NCBI GenBank assembly: GCA_020853255.1
Contig: JADYZI010000351.1
Coordinates: 1 to 15,896 of the forward strand
Length of the DNA stretch: 15,896 bases
DNA from: Acidobacteriota bacterium
Lineage (GTDB): Bacteria; Acidobacteriota; Blastocatellia; Pyrinomonadales; Pyrinomonadaceae
Direction of reading: 5' to 3'
Shown here: positions 1-7,157 of the stretch, in pieces
Position numbering within the stretch: position 1 is the first letter of the stretch
Layout of the letters: each line of letters opens with the position of its first letter
Position numbers and translations under genes: made by a program
The notes under the pieces: generated by a model
Seen by the model: the letters and a program-made list of their open reading frames with translations, nothing else
Database searches by the model: none
Told to the model about the DNA's origin: nothing

Positions 1-195
1 GTCCTTGGTTATGACAACATCCAGTTCAAGCGTGTCCGCACCGAGGTCAATGGCTTTCTTGAAAGACGGAATAGTATTTTCCGGCAGGTGGCCCCGTGTT
101 CCGCGATGGCCTTCTATGCTGACCGTTCTTGCTTGCTGCCCGTACAAAACCAATGGTAAGGCAACAAGCAATGTCAGGAAGAGTAAACGACGCAT
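1..195 (-). CDS. glycerophosphodiester phosphodiesterase, N-terminal part (runs off the window)
   Basis: This is the first 65 codons of a minus-strand gene that continues past the left edge. It starts with ATG at 193-195. Residues 1 to about 20 are a Sec signal peptide (MRR, a leucine-rich core, then YGQ-QA). The mature N-terminus carries the GDPD signature: HRG at 30-32, PENT at 38-41, and GAD-x2-ELDV at 52-60 followed by TKD. In this family H30 is the expected catalytic histidine and E57/D59 are metal ligands. The enzyme hydrolyses glycerophosphodiesters to glycerol 3-phosphate and an alcohol; the signal peptide places it outside the cytoplasm. It lies 46 bp downstream of the beta-propeller gene on the same strand and may be co-transcribed. 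The C-terminal two thirds cannot be seen, so substrate class is unknown. Confidence 0.85.
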   Translation of the reverse strand, partial: MRRLLFLTLLVALPLVLYGQQARTVSIEGHRGTRGHLPENTIPSFKKAIDLGADTLELDVVITKD

Positions 196-241
196 AGGCT
201 AAGGATATAATATTCTCAGAGCGGAATCGATGGACGGCCGA

Positions 242-1186
242 TCAAATTGGTGCGATAAAAACCGGTGCCTGATGGTATTTGAAGGCGCTGGAACCGGTCA
301 GATTTTTTATTTCTTTCGTCCTGTAGTTCATCAGCATTAGATCATATCTGCCGGTTGCCGCGTCGCGGCTGTCGAAAACGAGCCATTTGCCGTCAGGGCT
401 CCAATCGTGCCAGCCTTCATCGAGTTTTGAGTCGGTCAGCTTCCATTGCTTTTTCCCATCCGGGGTTACGGCATAGATACTCTGTTTCCCCTCCTGGTTG
501 GATTGGTAGGAGATGAAATCGTATTTTGCGTTCCACTGCGGCGGGCCGACCTTATAGCCGGGATCCTTTGCAAGCGGATCACTGGCTGGATAAGTCGTCA
601 ATTTTCGGCGGTTCGTCCCGTCGAGGTTCATAATATACATCTCCTCGATCTCGGTTCGGTCAGTACGTTTTTTCTTATAGACGTATGCCACTCTTTTTCC
701 ATCCGGCGAAAAGGTTGGGTCGCGAAAGGCAGCTTCTGGCTCTTGTGTCAGTTTTCGAAAGGCCCCGGATTCACGGTCAACAATAAAAAGTTGGTACCGC
801 ACCCGCGTATCGATGCGTCCGGCAACGATAAGTTCTTTTCCATTACTGCGGCTGCCCATCCAGGAATCTTCTAGCTGCAGATTCGTTATTTTACGAATAT
901 TGCCGCCCTCAAGGTCTGATTCGTATAGGAAGTAGCATCGCCTGCAGGCCCCGCGGTCGCTGACAAAAAGCACTTTTCCAGGGATCGAATGGTAGGTCCA
1001 CGCGACATCTTTATTGCCGGTGACGTTCCTGGGGCCGGATCCGTCGATGCCGATCGTATATACCTCGTAATCGTCAGCTTTCGGGTCCTGCAGGACATTA
1101 AAAGCGACCTTCCACGAGGGATCCTGAGCCTCGGCGGCAACAGTCACGACCAGCAGCGAGAAAATGAGGACGAGCGTCTTTTTCAT
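242..1186 (-). CDS. secreted PD40/TolB-like beta-propeller protein
   Basis: A 314-residue protein with a Sec signal peptide (MKKTLVLIF..., cleavage likely after AEA at 18-20). The mature part has PD40/WD40-like blades: FSPDGKRVAYV at 159-169 and WSPDGKWLVFDS at 262-273, plus weaker blade ends such as NLDGTNRRKLT (187-197) and ESGAFRKLT (139-147). The pattern 'device-user-readable value, then LT' is typical of TolB C-terminal-type propellers. A CRRC pair sits at 81-84. There is no TolB N-terminal domain and no catalytic domain, so a binding or scaffold role in the periplasm or outside the cell is inferred. It is divergent from the DUF2461 gene with 41 bp between starts, and upstream of the GDPD gene on the same strand. 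Confidence 0.8.
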   Translation of the reverse strand: MKKTLVLIFSLLVVTVAAEAQDPSWKVAFNVLQDPKADDYEVYTIGIDGSGPRNVTGNKDVAWTYHSIPGKVLFVSDRGACRRCYFLYESDLEGGNIRKITNLQLEDSWMGSRSNGKELIVAGRIDTRVRYQLFIVDRESGAFRKLTQEPEAAFRDPTFSPDGKRVAYVYKKKRTDRTEIEEMYIMNLDGTNRRKLTTYPASDPLAKDPGYKVGPPQWNAKYDFISYQSNQEGKQSIYAVTPDGKKQWKLTDSKLDEGWHDWSPDGKWLVFDSRDAATGRYDLMLMNYRTKEIKNLTGSSAFKYHQAPVFIAPI

Positions 1187-1227
1187 ATGATATTCGGGGC
1201 GATCTTTTGTGCTAATATACCCAACCT

Positions 1228-1884
1228 ATGCTCGCAAAAGAAACGATAGCTTTCCTAAAGCAACTTGAAAAGAACAACAACCGAGAATGGTTCATAGCGA
1301 ACAAGAAGAAGTTTAACAACGCCAACGATAATATAATTGCGTTGACCGATCATTTGATAGGCCTTATCAGCAAGTTTGATCCTGAAGTTTCAGGACTCGA
1401 ACCAAAGTCATGCGTCTTTCGGATCTATCGCGATGTCCGATTTTCAAAGGATAAAAGCCCCTACAAAACCAATCTCGGGGCCTTTATCGCACCAGGCGGC
1501 CGGAAAACCATGTCTCCAGGCTACTATTACCACGTTCAGCCGCAAATGTTCTTTTGCGCAGCCGGCAAGCACATGCCGGATCCGGGCGAAACACTTAGGA
1601 TAAGGACCGCCATCGCAGCAGATCCGAACGGGTTTCGGAAGATCGTTGAAGGCAAAAAATTTGCTGACCGGTTTGGCTCGCTCCACGGTGAACGCCTGAG
1701 CAGGCCGCCAAAAGGATTTTCAGTCGATCACGAGGCGATCGAGTATCTCAAGCTGAAATCGTTCACCGTCAGTCAGGAATTCAAAGAGAAAGACGCGATT
1801 TCACCCGAGTATCCAAAAATGCTCGCCGAAAGCTTCAAAGCCTCATATCCGTTCGTTGAGTTTCTGCGAAACGCATTGAAGTGA
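1228..1884 (+). CDS. DUF2461 (TIGR02453) family protein
   Basis: A 218-residue soluble protein matching the DUF2461 family along its length. Visible marks are the N-terminal FLKQLEKNNNREWF (9-22), and the family core FRIYRDVRFSKDKSPYKT at 64-81, then GYYYHVQP and the PPKGFSVDH region near 160. Typical members are 210-230 residues, so this one is complete. The biochemical function of the family is not established. The start at 1228 has no Shine-Dalgarno sequence; a TAATAT at 1213-1218 is a possible -10 box, which would give a nearly leaderless mRNA. It converges with the DUF4287/DUF5655 gene, with 21 bp between stops. Confidence 0.85.
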   Translation: MLAKETIAFLKQLEKNNNREWFIANKKKFNNANDNIIALTDHLIGLISKFDPEVSGLEPKSCVFRIYRDVRFSKDKSPYKTNLGAFIAPGGRKTMSPGYYYHVQPQMFFCAAGKHMPDPGETLRIRTAIAADPNGFRKIVEGKKFADRFGSLHGERLSRPPKGFSVDHEAIEYLKLKSFTVSQEFKEKDAISPEYPKMLAESFKASYPFVEFLRNALK

Positions 1885-1905
1885 CTGAACGTGCGTGCCT
1901 CTGTA

Positions 1906-2478
1906 TTAGTGGCACCTCGCGTGGGACAGCTTCAGTACTCCAATGATCGCCGTATCCAACTGCTTTTCATCCGTCAACACGAACATATGCGAAATGCGCG
2001 GCATCGGGCCCGTTAGCTTTGCCTTTTCTATCTTGTCGTCGAACAGCCGGTCGCCGAGATCCAGGCCGATCCGCAACTCCTTGGCTTTAATGTTGACGGC
2101 GGCGAACTCGCGCTCTTCGAGGATAGAAACGTATGTTTTTTTTGGCAGTACGGTCGCGGCAGGAAAGTTCCGTTTTATGAATTCAAGGAATGCTTCGAAC
2201 AACGGCCGCATCTCGGCTGCCTTGGCAAATTGATTCTCGAGTAGATCGTCCGTGCTTGCGTAAACAGGCTTGCCGCCGTTTGCGTGGATGCCGGCGAGCA
2301 GCGACGCGTTCATATGCCCGAAGCCGTGCTCGGATTTTAGCCATGTGATTACCTCATTTCGCTTACAGCTATCAAATCCGTCGATCGCCTTAAGCCACGC
2401 CGCCAGGTCCTTGCCCGTGGTCGCTGCAAGGCCGTCAATGAACTCCTTCTCGAATTCTCCTGATGTCTTTTGTGCCAT
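1906..2478 (-). CDS. DUF4287 and DUF5655 domain protein
   Basis: A 190-residue protein with two domains recognised by pattern. Residues about 1-65 look like DUF4287 (TTGKDLAAWLKAID, then RNEVITWLKSEHGFGHMNA). Residues about 80-190 look like DUF5655: it includes PKKTYVSILEEREFAAVNIK and the segment DLGDRLFD...GPMPRISHMFVLTD. The two domains occur together in many soil and environmental bacteria, and no function is established. There is no signal peptide or membrane segment, so it is cytoplasmic. The gene follows the DUF1761 gene on the same strand, separated by an 85-bp gap almost filled by an inverted repeat (2485-2562). No clear ribosome binding site precedes ATG 2478. Confidence 0.8.
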   Translation of the reverse strand: MAQKTSGEFEKEFIDGLAATTGKDLAAWLKAIDGFDSCKRNEVITWLKSEHGFGHMNASLLAGIHANGGKPVYASTDDLLENQFAKAAEMRPLFEAFLEFIKRNFPAATVLPKKTYVSILEEREFAAVNIKAKELRIGLDLGDRLFDDKIEKAKLTGPMPRISHMFVLTDEKQLDTAIIGVLKLSHARCH

Positions 2479-2484
2479 ATCTGT

Positions 2485-2562
2485 GTCAGGACCGGGAATG
2501 GCAGCGACCGGAGTCTTCTCGACGTTCGCTAGGATCCGGTCGCTACCGCTCCCGGTTCTGAC
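2485..2562. repeat. REP-like inverted repeat, copy A
   Basis: Two 28-bp arms, 2485-2512 and 2535-2562, are inverted copies of one another with 24 of 28 positions matching, around a 22-bp centre. Each arm begins (read outward-in) with GTCAG-R-ACCGGGA and ends GCGACCGGA. The outer right end is 1 bp from the stop codon of the DUF1761 gene. Related sequence occurs at 3033-3097 and 12509-12568. As RNA it would form a long hairpin between two same-strand genes. Confidence 0.85.
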
Positions 2563-2563
2563 T

Positions 2564-2968
2564 TTACCTCCAGATCCCTAGAATAAAGCCTATCACCGTA
2601 AAATAGACGACAACATAGCCGCAATCGATCGCTATGTACCTAAACGAACGCTGCTCGAATAGAGCGATGACGATAAACATGCAAACTACCCAGACTGCCG
2701 CCAGCAGGCCGGCCGCGATGCCCCACTGCCAAGTCGTCCCCGGTGCGCCGAGGAAAAATGCCAGGTTGTAAGACATGATCCATGCGAGCAGCAGCGTCAG
2801 CCCGAACGTTTTGACCGGGTTCATGGTCTTTAACTGCTCATCGGTGAGTCCGTTCGCCGCTTGCCACGGCTTTGCGAACAGGACAGGCGACCACCAGACC
2901 GCCCCGATGACAAGGCTTATCACCGCACACACGAACACGGCGAGATGATTGATGTAAAAGTTTTCCAT
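2564..2968 (-). CDS. DUF1761 family integral membrane protein
   Basis: A 134-residue hydrophobic protein with four predicted membrane helices at about 7-28, 53-73, 80-104 and 112-132. The N-terminal motif GAVWWSPVLFAKPW (residues 22-35) is characteristic of DUF1761, whose members are about 130-150 residues and of unknown function. It sits downstream of the AraC regulator gene on the same strand, separated by 152 bp that contain REP-like copy B. Co-regulation by the AraC protein is possible but nothing in the sequence proves it. The stop codon lies 2 bp from the outer end of REP-like copy A. Confidence 0.85.
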   Translation of the reverse strand: MENFYINHLAVFVCAVISLVIGAVWWSPVLFAKPWQAANGLTDEQLKTMNPVKTFGLTLLLAWIMSYNLAFFLGAPGTTWQWGIAAGLLAAVWVVCMFIVIALFEQRSFRYIAIDCGYVVVYFTVIGFILGIWR

Positions 2969-3032
2969 TTCGATAGGCAGAATAGCCGACCTTGCCGTCA
3001 GTGTATTGGAAAAAATTTACCCGGGGTGGAAT

Positions 3033-3097
3033 GTCAGAACCGGGAACGATAGCGACCGGGTTCTGCGTCGACGCTGAAAAGAACCCAGTCGCTATCG
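3033..3097. repeat. REP-like inverted repeat, copy B
   Basis: The left arm starts with GTCAGAACCGGGAACG at 3033 and ends at 3064. Its inner 18 bp (3047-3064, CGATAGCGACCGGGTTCT) pair with 3080-3097 at 17 of 18 positions, around a 15-bp loop. The right arm lacks the outer GTCAGAACCGGG part, so this copy is partly degraded. It lies between the AraC and DUF1761 genes, 23 bp past the AraC stop codon. Confidence 0.8.
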
Positions 3098-3120
3098 CGC
3101 AATTGTCAATCGACGCGACA

Positions 3121-3978
3121 CTAGCCTACGGGGACGTAGTTCTGATAGTTAGTGCGGATCTTTGAATACTGCTCGGGCGTGAAACCCGAAAAATGCTTGA
3201 AATCATTTATAAAATGCGCCTGGTCGTAAAACCCGCATTCCTGGGCGATCATGTCCCATTCGATCCCCGTCGCGGCGTCGATCGTGCGGATGGCTTTCTG
3301 AAATCGCATGATCTTCAGATACGATTTCGGCGTGATGCCGATGCGTCGGCGGAACATCTCTGTAAAATGTTTCTGCGAGTAGCCGATCTTTTCATTCATT
3401 CGGGCGATGCTGATCCGATCGGGGCGTTGAGTCATCTCGTTTACCGCGAATTCTACGCACGGATTTATGTCTAGTCTGGCCCCAAACATCCGTAGCAAAA
3501 ACCCTTCCAGCAAGGCGAATCGCCGCCCGATGTCTCGCTCCTCAACCAGACTCTCGCGCAGATCGCCAAACTCGATGCCCCAGATGAGATCGGCGTCCAC
3601 GACCGAATCCGCGATCTCGTCCATTGGGAAGGGAAAGAACGACGCGGCCATGCCTTTCTTAAAACTGATCACCATCATCATCGCGCCGTTCCCGGACGGG
3701 ATCGTGATCGGTTCGGTCCGAACGCCTGACGCCCAAACGTGATTGCATGCCTGTATTTCCTTGAGCGAATTATTGTCGTAGATAAACTGCGGGGTGTCGT
3801 GAAAGTCGATCAATACTTCGGTATCGCCATTCGGCAAAAACCGATCCACTGAATGGGAAAGTTCGGCCTGTTCAAAGTAGAGAAGTACTTCAATGAACTT
3901 ATTCAGCGGAAAGACCGGAATGTGCGCCTGAAAGATCATGCCCGCAGGCATTGTGAAGCTTTCCGCGAAGAGGCGCAA
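3121..3978 (-). CDS. AraC-family transcriptional regulator
   Basis: A DNA-binding regulator of 285 residues if translation begins at TTG 3978. The C-terminal domain has the two AraC helix-turn-helix units: residues about 190-213 (ISIARMNEKIGYSQKHFTEMF) and about 240-265 (WDMIAQECGFYDQAHFINDF), joined by GITPKSYLKIMRFQKA, and closing with FSGFTPEQY. The N-terminal half resembles the cupin-like DUF6597 sensor domain of many AraC proteins (FLPNGDTEVLIDFHD near 47-61). The start is uncertain: the in-frame ATG at 3951 (codon 10) is preceded by GGAAAG at a 7-bp spacing and is perhaps the better choice. The ligand is unknown. It sits between the DoxX-like and DUF1761 genes on the same strand, and these are the nearest candidate targets. 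Confidence 0.9.
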   Translation of the reverse strand: MRLFAESFTMPAGMIFQAHIPVFPLNKFIEVLLYFEQAELSHSVDRFLPNGDTEVLIDFHDTPQFIYDNNSLKEIQACNHVWASGVRTEPITIPSGNGAMMMVISFKKGMAASFFPFPMDEIADSVVDADLIWGIEFGDLRESLVEERDIGRRFALLEGFLLRMFGARLDINPCVEFAVNEMTQRPDRISIARMNEKIGYSQKHFTEMFRRRIGITPKSYLKIMRFQKAIRTIDAATGIEWDMIAQECGFYDQAHFINDFKHFSGFTPEQYSKIRTNYQNYVPVG

Positions 3979-4032
3979 GTATTCTTCTAACGAAATGTCA
4001 CGGTTTTTCTAAGCTCGGAATCCCGGCGGGCC

Positions 4033-4452
4033 TCAACCGCTGGAATACGGGTTGGTAAGGTACATCAAGAGGATCACGAGAATAAAATAAGGCACGAGGA
4101 CCGCGGCTCCGGCGTAGTCCTTTGCGATCCGCTGGCCGAAGAAAAGGGACAATAAAGCGACAGCCGCGACAACGGTCGCCCAAAAGATGGCAACGGTCGA
4201 GGCCGTGATCAGGAAATATAGAATGCCGACACAAGCGAGAATGCCAGCGGCCGATTCCATTACCGTTATGGTTGCCAGCAGGATTGGCACGAATGAGGCC
4301 ATGGAGGTCTTGGAGAAATGTTCGGTCAGCCAGCCGAGATTTCCATTCCAATCGGTTAGTTTGTCCACTGCGGATTGCAGAAAAAGCACCGCTACCATAA
4401 CGGCCGCAAGCAGAGCGGGCAGGTTTTTGCCTATTTGTTCGACGTCAACCAC
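4033..4452 (-). CDS. DoxX-like membrane protein
   Basis: A 139-residue protein with four predicted membrane helices at about 9-28, 53-75, 78-104 and 114-133. The segment FLQSAVDKLTDWNGNLGWL (24-42) after the first helix matches the DoxX/MauE-type pattern 'G-x-DK-x-DW-xx-N'. Family members are linked to quinone or thiol redox reactions, but the role here is unknown. Its ATG at 4452 is only 3 bp past the rpiB stop codon, so the two are almost surely on one transcript. Confidence 0.7.
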   Translation of the reverse strand: MVDVEQIGKNLPALLAAVMVAVLFLQSAVDKLTDWNGNLGWLTEHFSKTSMASFVPILLATITVMESAAGILACVGILYFLITASTVAIFWATVVAAVALLSLFFGQRIAKDYAGAAVLVPYFILVILLMYLTNPYSSG

Positions 4453-4455
4453 GGA

Positions 4456-4911
4456 TTACTTAAAGTCCTCGTCCTCGGCCTTTTCGATCTTTTCGACCCG
4501 ACGCTCATGCCGGCCGCCCTCGAAATCTGCTTCTAACCAGGCTTTCACGATCTCTTTCGTCTGGTCGTCGCTGATAAACCTGGCCGGTAGAGCGAGGATG
4601 TTAGCGTTGTTATGTTGACGGGCAAGCCGGGCAATATCCGGGCTCCAGGCAACCGCGGCGCGGACGCCGTGGACCTTATTCGCTGCGATCGCCATTCCCG
4701 TTCCCGATCCGCAAACAAGCAATCCTTGGTCGAATTCACCGTTAGCCACCGCACGGGCGGCTTTTAACGCATAATCCGGATAATCGACCGAATCGGTCGA
4801 GGTCGTGCCCATATCATCGAACTCGATACCAAGTTCATCAAGCGTCGATTTCAACTTCTCCTTTTCCTCAAATCCGGCGTGGTCAGCCGCGAGAGCGATC
4901 CTTTTAGACAT
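4456..4911 (-). CDS. rpiB: ribose 5-phosphate isomerase B (RpiB/LacA family)
   Basis: A 151-residue cytoplasmic enzyme that interconverts ribose 5-phosphate and ribulose 5-phosphate in the pentose phosphate pathway. Family marks are complete: AADHAGFEEK with D10-H11 at the phosphate/substrate site, DYPDYA at 43-48, the catalytic cysteine C67 in CGSGTGM, the substrate-loop histidine H100 in RQHNNANILALPAR, and GGRHERRV at 132-139. Length is normal for the family. It is first in the minus-strand series and is divergent from the protease gene, with a 112-bp shared upstream region. Related RpiB/LacA/AlsB enzymes act on other sugar phosphates; RpiB is the most likely call in this context. Confidence 0.93.
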   Translation of the reverse strand: MSKRIALAADHAGFEEKEKLKSTLDELGIEFDDMGTTSTDSVDYPDYALKAARAVANGEFDQGLLVCGSGTGMAIAANKVHGVRAAVAWSPDIARLARQHNNANILALPARFISDDQTKEIVKAWLEADFEGGRHERRVEKIEKAEDEDFK

Positions 4912-4962
4912 AACTCGATTTTAACGGATTCTATCCGGTCAAAAAAGTCTTCCTACAAATTG

Positions 4963-4990
4963 TTGTTCAACGGGGCCAAAAATCTTATAC
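4963..4990 (+). promoter_or_regulatory. possible sigma-70-type promoter for the protease-TPR gene
   Basis: TTGTTC at 4963-4968 and TTATAC at 4985-4990 are separated by 16 bp, 33 bp upstream of the ATG at 5024. Both boxes are imperfect matches, so this is a weak call based only on pattern and position in the rpiB/protease divergent region. Confidence 0.35.
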
Positions 4991-5023
4991 TTTCCGTGGA
5001 CAAGTGCGACCCCGCCGGGGCCT

Positions 5024-6460
5024 ATGCAGTTTCGATTTTGCCCTACATTGCTGACCTTGCTGGCTATTGCCATGACGGCCATCCCGGCTGCCGCGCAGGA
5101 CCTGTTGCCTGAATTGGTCAAGCGTATCAAGCCCTCGTCGGTGGCGATCGAGACGTTCGATCAGAAAGGCAATTCGATCTCGCGCGGATCGGGGTTTTTT
5201 ATCGCTTCCGACCGCATTATTACTAACCGCCACGTTATCGAACGTGCCGCCCGCGTCGAGATCCATTTGGTTGACGGGAAGAAGTTTCCGGTTAAAGGAG
5301 TCCTGGCGGTTGATGGCGAAGGAGACCTTGCTTTGTTAAAGGTCGAAATGCCTTCGGTTGTTACTTCGGCTCTTCCAATTTCAAAAGGTGTTCCGCAGGA
5401 GGGCGAATCGATTTTGGTGGTCGGAAATCCATTTGGCCTGGAGGGCTCAGTTTCAAACGGGATCGTCTCTGCGGTGCGAGAAATTTCAGGTTATGGAAAG
5501 ATAATCCAGATCACCGCGCCGATCAGTCCCGGCTCGTCCGGGTCGCCGGTCGTGAATATGTATGGCCAGGTGATCGGCGTTGCGACGCTTCAGGCGGCCG
5601 AGGGGCAGAGCTTGAATTTTGCCGTGCCGGCCGAGCGGATACTTCAGCTAAAGGTGAGCGAACTGCAGACCGTTTCGTCGCTGTCCACAACAACCCAGAA
5701 GAACAAGCGTGCGGCGGCGGAAAGTCTGTATTCGCAAGGCGTTGCATTGCTTTCGCGCGATGATTACGCGAAGGCTTTGCCATTCTTTGAAAAGGCAGCC
5801 GAGACCGATGCGACCTATGCCGAGGCCTGGTATCAGACTGGATTTTGCTACGGCACGCTTGGCCGCCATGCCGATGCACTGAAGGCCTCGAAGACCGCGG
5901 CGAGGCTGCGTCCTGACTGGGCCGAAACCTATGTAAACATCGGTGCTTCAAGTTACGCTCTGCAGCAATACAAGGAGGCCGCCGATGCCTATAAACAGGC
6001 TATCCGCCTGGACGACAGCAAGGCGGAAACGCAGTATGCTCTTGGTTTGACGCTGGAAAAGCTTGGCCGGACAGATGAAGAAACGCTTGCTTACAAGCGT
6101 GCGCTGGCACTTAACCCGGGCCTTGCGAACGCGATGGAAAAGCTTGGCCTGGCCTATATGAAACAGAAACGCTGGAACGAGGCATATACGGCGTTTGACC
6201 AGCTAAAGATCTATAAACCTGAGGCCAGGACCTATAATTACATCGGCGAAACGCTGTTCGAGCTTGGCAGGACCGAAGAGGCCAGCGATGCCTTTAACAC
6301 TGCCGTAAACTACAACCCCGGCCTCGATAAGGCCCGCTACAACCTTGGCCGAACCTATCTGAAACTTGGCAATACGGCCATGGCCCAAGCCCAGTACGAG
6401 ATACTCCGAGCCGCCCGCTCCGACTACGCCGACCGCCTGCTCGTCCTCATCGATCCGTGA
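5024..6460 (+). CDS. periplasmic trypsin-like (HtrA-type) serine protease with C-terminal TPR repeats
   Basis: A 478-residue exported protein. Residues 1-24 are a Sec signal peptide ending PAAA. The protease domain (about 28-215) has a full S1C-like triad: H70 in TNRHVIE, D101 in GDLALLKV, and S172 in the segment SPGSSGSPVV, preceded by VGNPFGLEGSVSNGIVSA, which is typical of HtrA/DegP folds. In place of the usual PDZ domains, residues about 230-475 hold roughly seven TPR units (for example AEAWYQTGFCYGTLGRHADA and AETYVNIGASSYALQQYKEA). The TPRs probably bind partners or substrates. It is divergent from rpiB and converges with the toxin-antitoxin pair. The start is supported by the signal peptide, though the ribosome site is weak. 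Confidence 0.9.
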   Translation: MQFRFCPTLLTLLAIAMTAIPAAAQDLLPELVKRIKPSSVAIETFDQKGNSISRGSGFFIASDRIITNRHVIERAARVEIHLVDGKKFPVKGVLAVDGEGDLALLKVEMPSVVTSALPISKGVPQEGESILVVGNPFGLEGSVSNGIVSAVREISGYGKIIQITAPISPGSSGSPVVNMYGQVIGVATLQAAEGQSLNFAVPAERILQLKVSELQTVSSLSTTTQKNKRAAAESLYSQGVALLSRDDYAKALPFFEKAAETDATYAEAWYQTGFCYGTLGRHADALKASKTAARLRPDWAETYVNIGASSYALQQYKEAADAYKQAIRLDDSKAETQYALGLTLEKLGRTDEETLAYKRALALNPGLANAMEKLGLAYMKQKRWNEAYTAFDQLKIYKPEARTYNYIGETLFELGRTEEASDAFNTAVNYNPGLDKARYNLGRTYLKLGNTAMAQAQYEILRAARSDYADRLLVLIDP

Positions 6461-6494
6461 ATCGGAACTGATAAAAAACAGTGCGATCGAATTA

Positions 6495-6814
6495 TTAGTC
6501 GTCGATCGAGTCGATCAGCCGCTTTTGGCGAGTTGATCGTATGCGGAGAATATTGACCTTAGATCCGGCAACTGCGAAGAGCATCCTATACACATGCGTT
6601 TTTCGCCGAAGAGAAGTTCGCGGACTTCGAAATCAAAAGCGGCACCCTCTTCGCTGATCCGCCCGCGGAGCGGATGATCGCGCAGCGAAGTTGCGGCCTC
6701 GCTGCAACGCCACAGCCATATGTCGGCTTTGTCTGGGGCATTTTCAAGCAGCCAGAGTCTTATTTCGAATATATCTGCCTTTGCAGACGGCATGATATCG
6801 ACCTCGTATCTCAT
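6495..6814 (-). pseudogene. RelE/ParE-family toxin, frameshifted near the C-terminus
   Basis: The frame from ATG 6814 begins like a RelE/ParE toxin: MRYEVDIMPSAKADI, then P-rich LRDHPLRGRISEEG and FEVRELLFGEKR. After GEKR it loses family character and stops at 6515. Moving one frame over at about 6596 restores the usual ending: YRMLFAVAGSKVNILRIRST followed by RQKRLIDSIDD and a TAA at 6495-6497. Restoring one base in the CGCATG stretch (to CGCCATG) would give GEKRHVYRMLF, an ordinary family sequence of 106 residues. So one base is missing, either by mutation or by a sequence error. If the shorter 99-residue product is made, it lacks the family's catalytic C-terminal strand and is likely inactive. 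Its ATG overlaps the antitoxin stop by 4 bp (ATGA). Confidence 0.85.
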
Positions 6815-7107
6815 TTACGGGGTTTCTTTCCGGCGTCAGCTAGCAGTTCGGCAAAAAAGGAATCGGCCGGTTCACCTTCGCCCGCTTTCATTTCCCGGAT
6901 GGCCGGACGCAGGGCTTCGATAGTATCAAGCCGCTCAGTGATTTCCAGCAACCGCTGATAACTGGCGGCGTCCTGAACCACCAGTTCGGCCTTGCCATTG
7001 ATGGTCAGAACGACAGGGTTGCCGGAACGCTTCAATTGCTTGAGAAATTCGGCGGTGTTTCGTTTAAAATTTGACAACGAATCGATCTCATTTTTCAGGT
7101 TGATCAT
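6811..7107 (-). CDS. Phd/YefM-family antitoxin
   Basis: A 98-residue antitoxin whose core, residues about 12-60, has the Phd/YefM form: SNFKRNTAEFLKQLKRSGNP, then VVLTINGKAELVVQDAASYQ and RLLE. The N-terminal half would dimerise and bind DNA, and the acidic/mobile C-terminal tail would wrap the toxin. Upstream is a well-defined promoter overlapped by palindromes (7108-7157), which fits the normal conditional autoregulation of such operons. The stop codon overlaps the toxin start (ATGA), indicating translational coupling. The antitoxin itself looks intact although its toxin is frameshifted. Confidence 0.88.
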   Translation of the reverse strand: MINLKNEIDSLSNFKRNTAEFLKQLKRSGNPVVLTINGKAELVVQDAASYQRLLEITERLDTIEALRPAIREMKAGEGEPADSFFAELLADAGKKPRK

Positions 7108-7142
7108 ATTTGCACCGTACGTGCACTAAATATAGTGCAAAT
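7108..7142 (-). promoter_or_regulatory. palindromic operator of the toxin-antitoxin operon
   Basis: Directly before the antitoxin ATG, TGCACTA (7122-7128) and TAGTGCA (7133-7139) form a perfect 7-bp-arm dyad around AATA. An outer pair, ATTTGCAC (7108-7115) and GTGCAAAT (7135-7142), is also a perfect 8-bp inverted pair. The repeats cover the -10 box and the expected transcription start, the usual place for repressor binding by an antitoxin. Confidence 0.75.
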
Positions 7143-7157
7143 ATGACGTATCGTCAA
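7129..7157 (-). promoter_or_regulatory. sigma-70-type promoter of the toxin-antitoxin operon
   Basis: On the minus strand TTGACG (7157-7152) and TATATT (7134-7129) are separated by exactly 17 bp, 21 bp before the antitoxin start codon. The leader would be about 15 nt. A further perfect dyad, TGACG-TAT-CGTCA (7144-7156), overlaps the -35 box. Confidence 0.75.

Noticed and set aside
1895..1915. GTGCC / GGCAC hairpin between the convergent DUF2461 and DUF4287 genes as a terminator
   Set aside because: Arms are only 5 bp, the loop is 11 bp, it overlaps a stop codon and there is no T-run.
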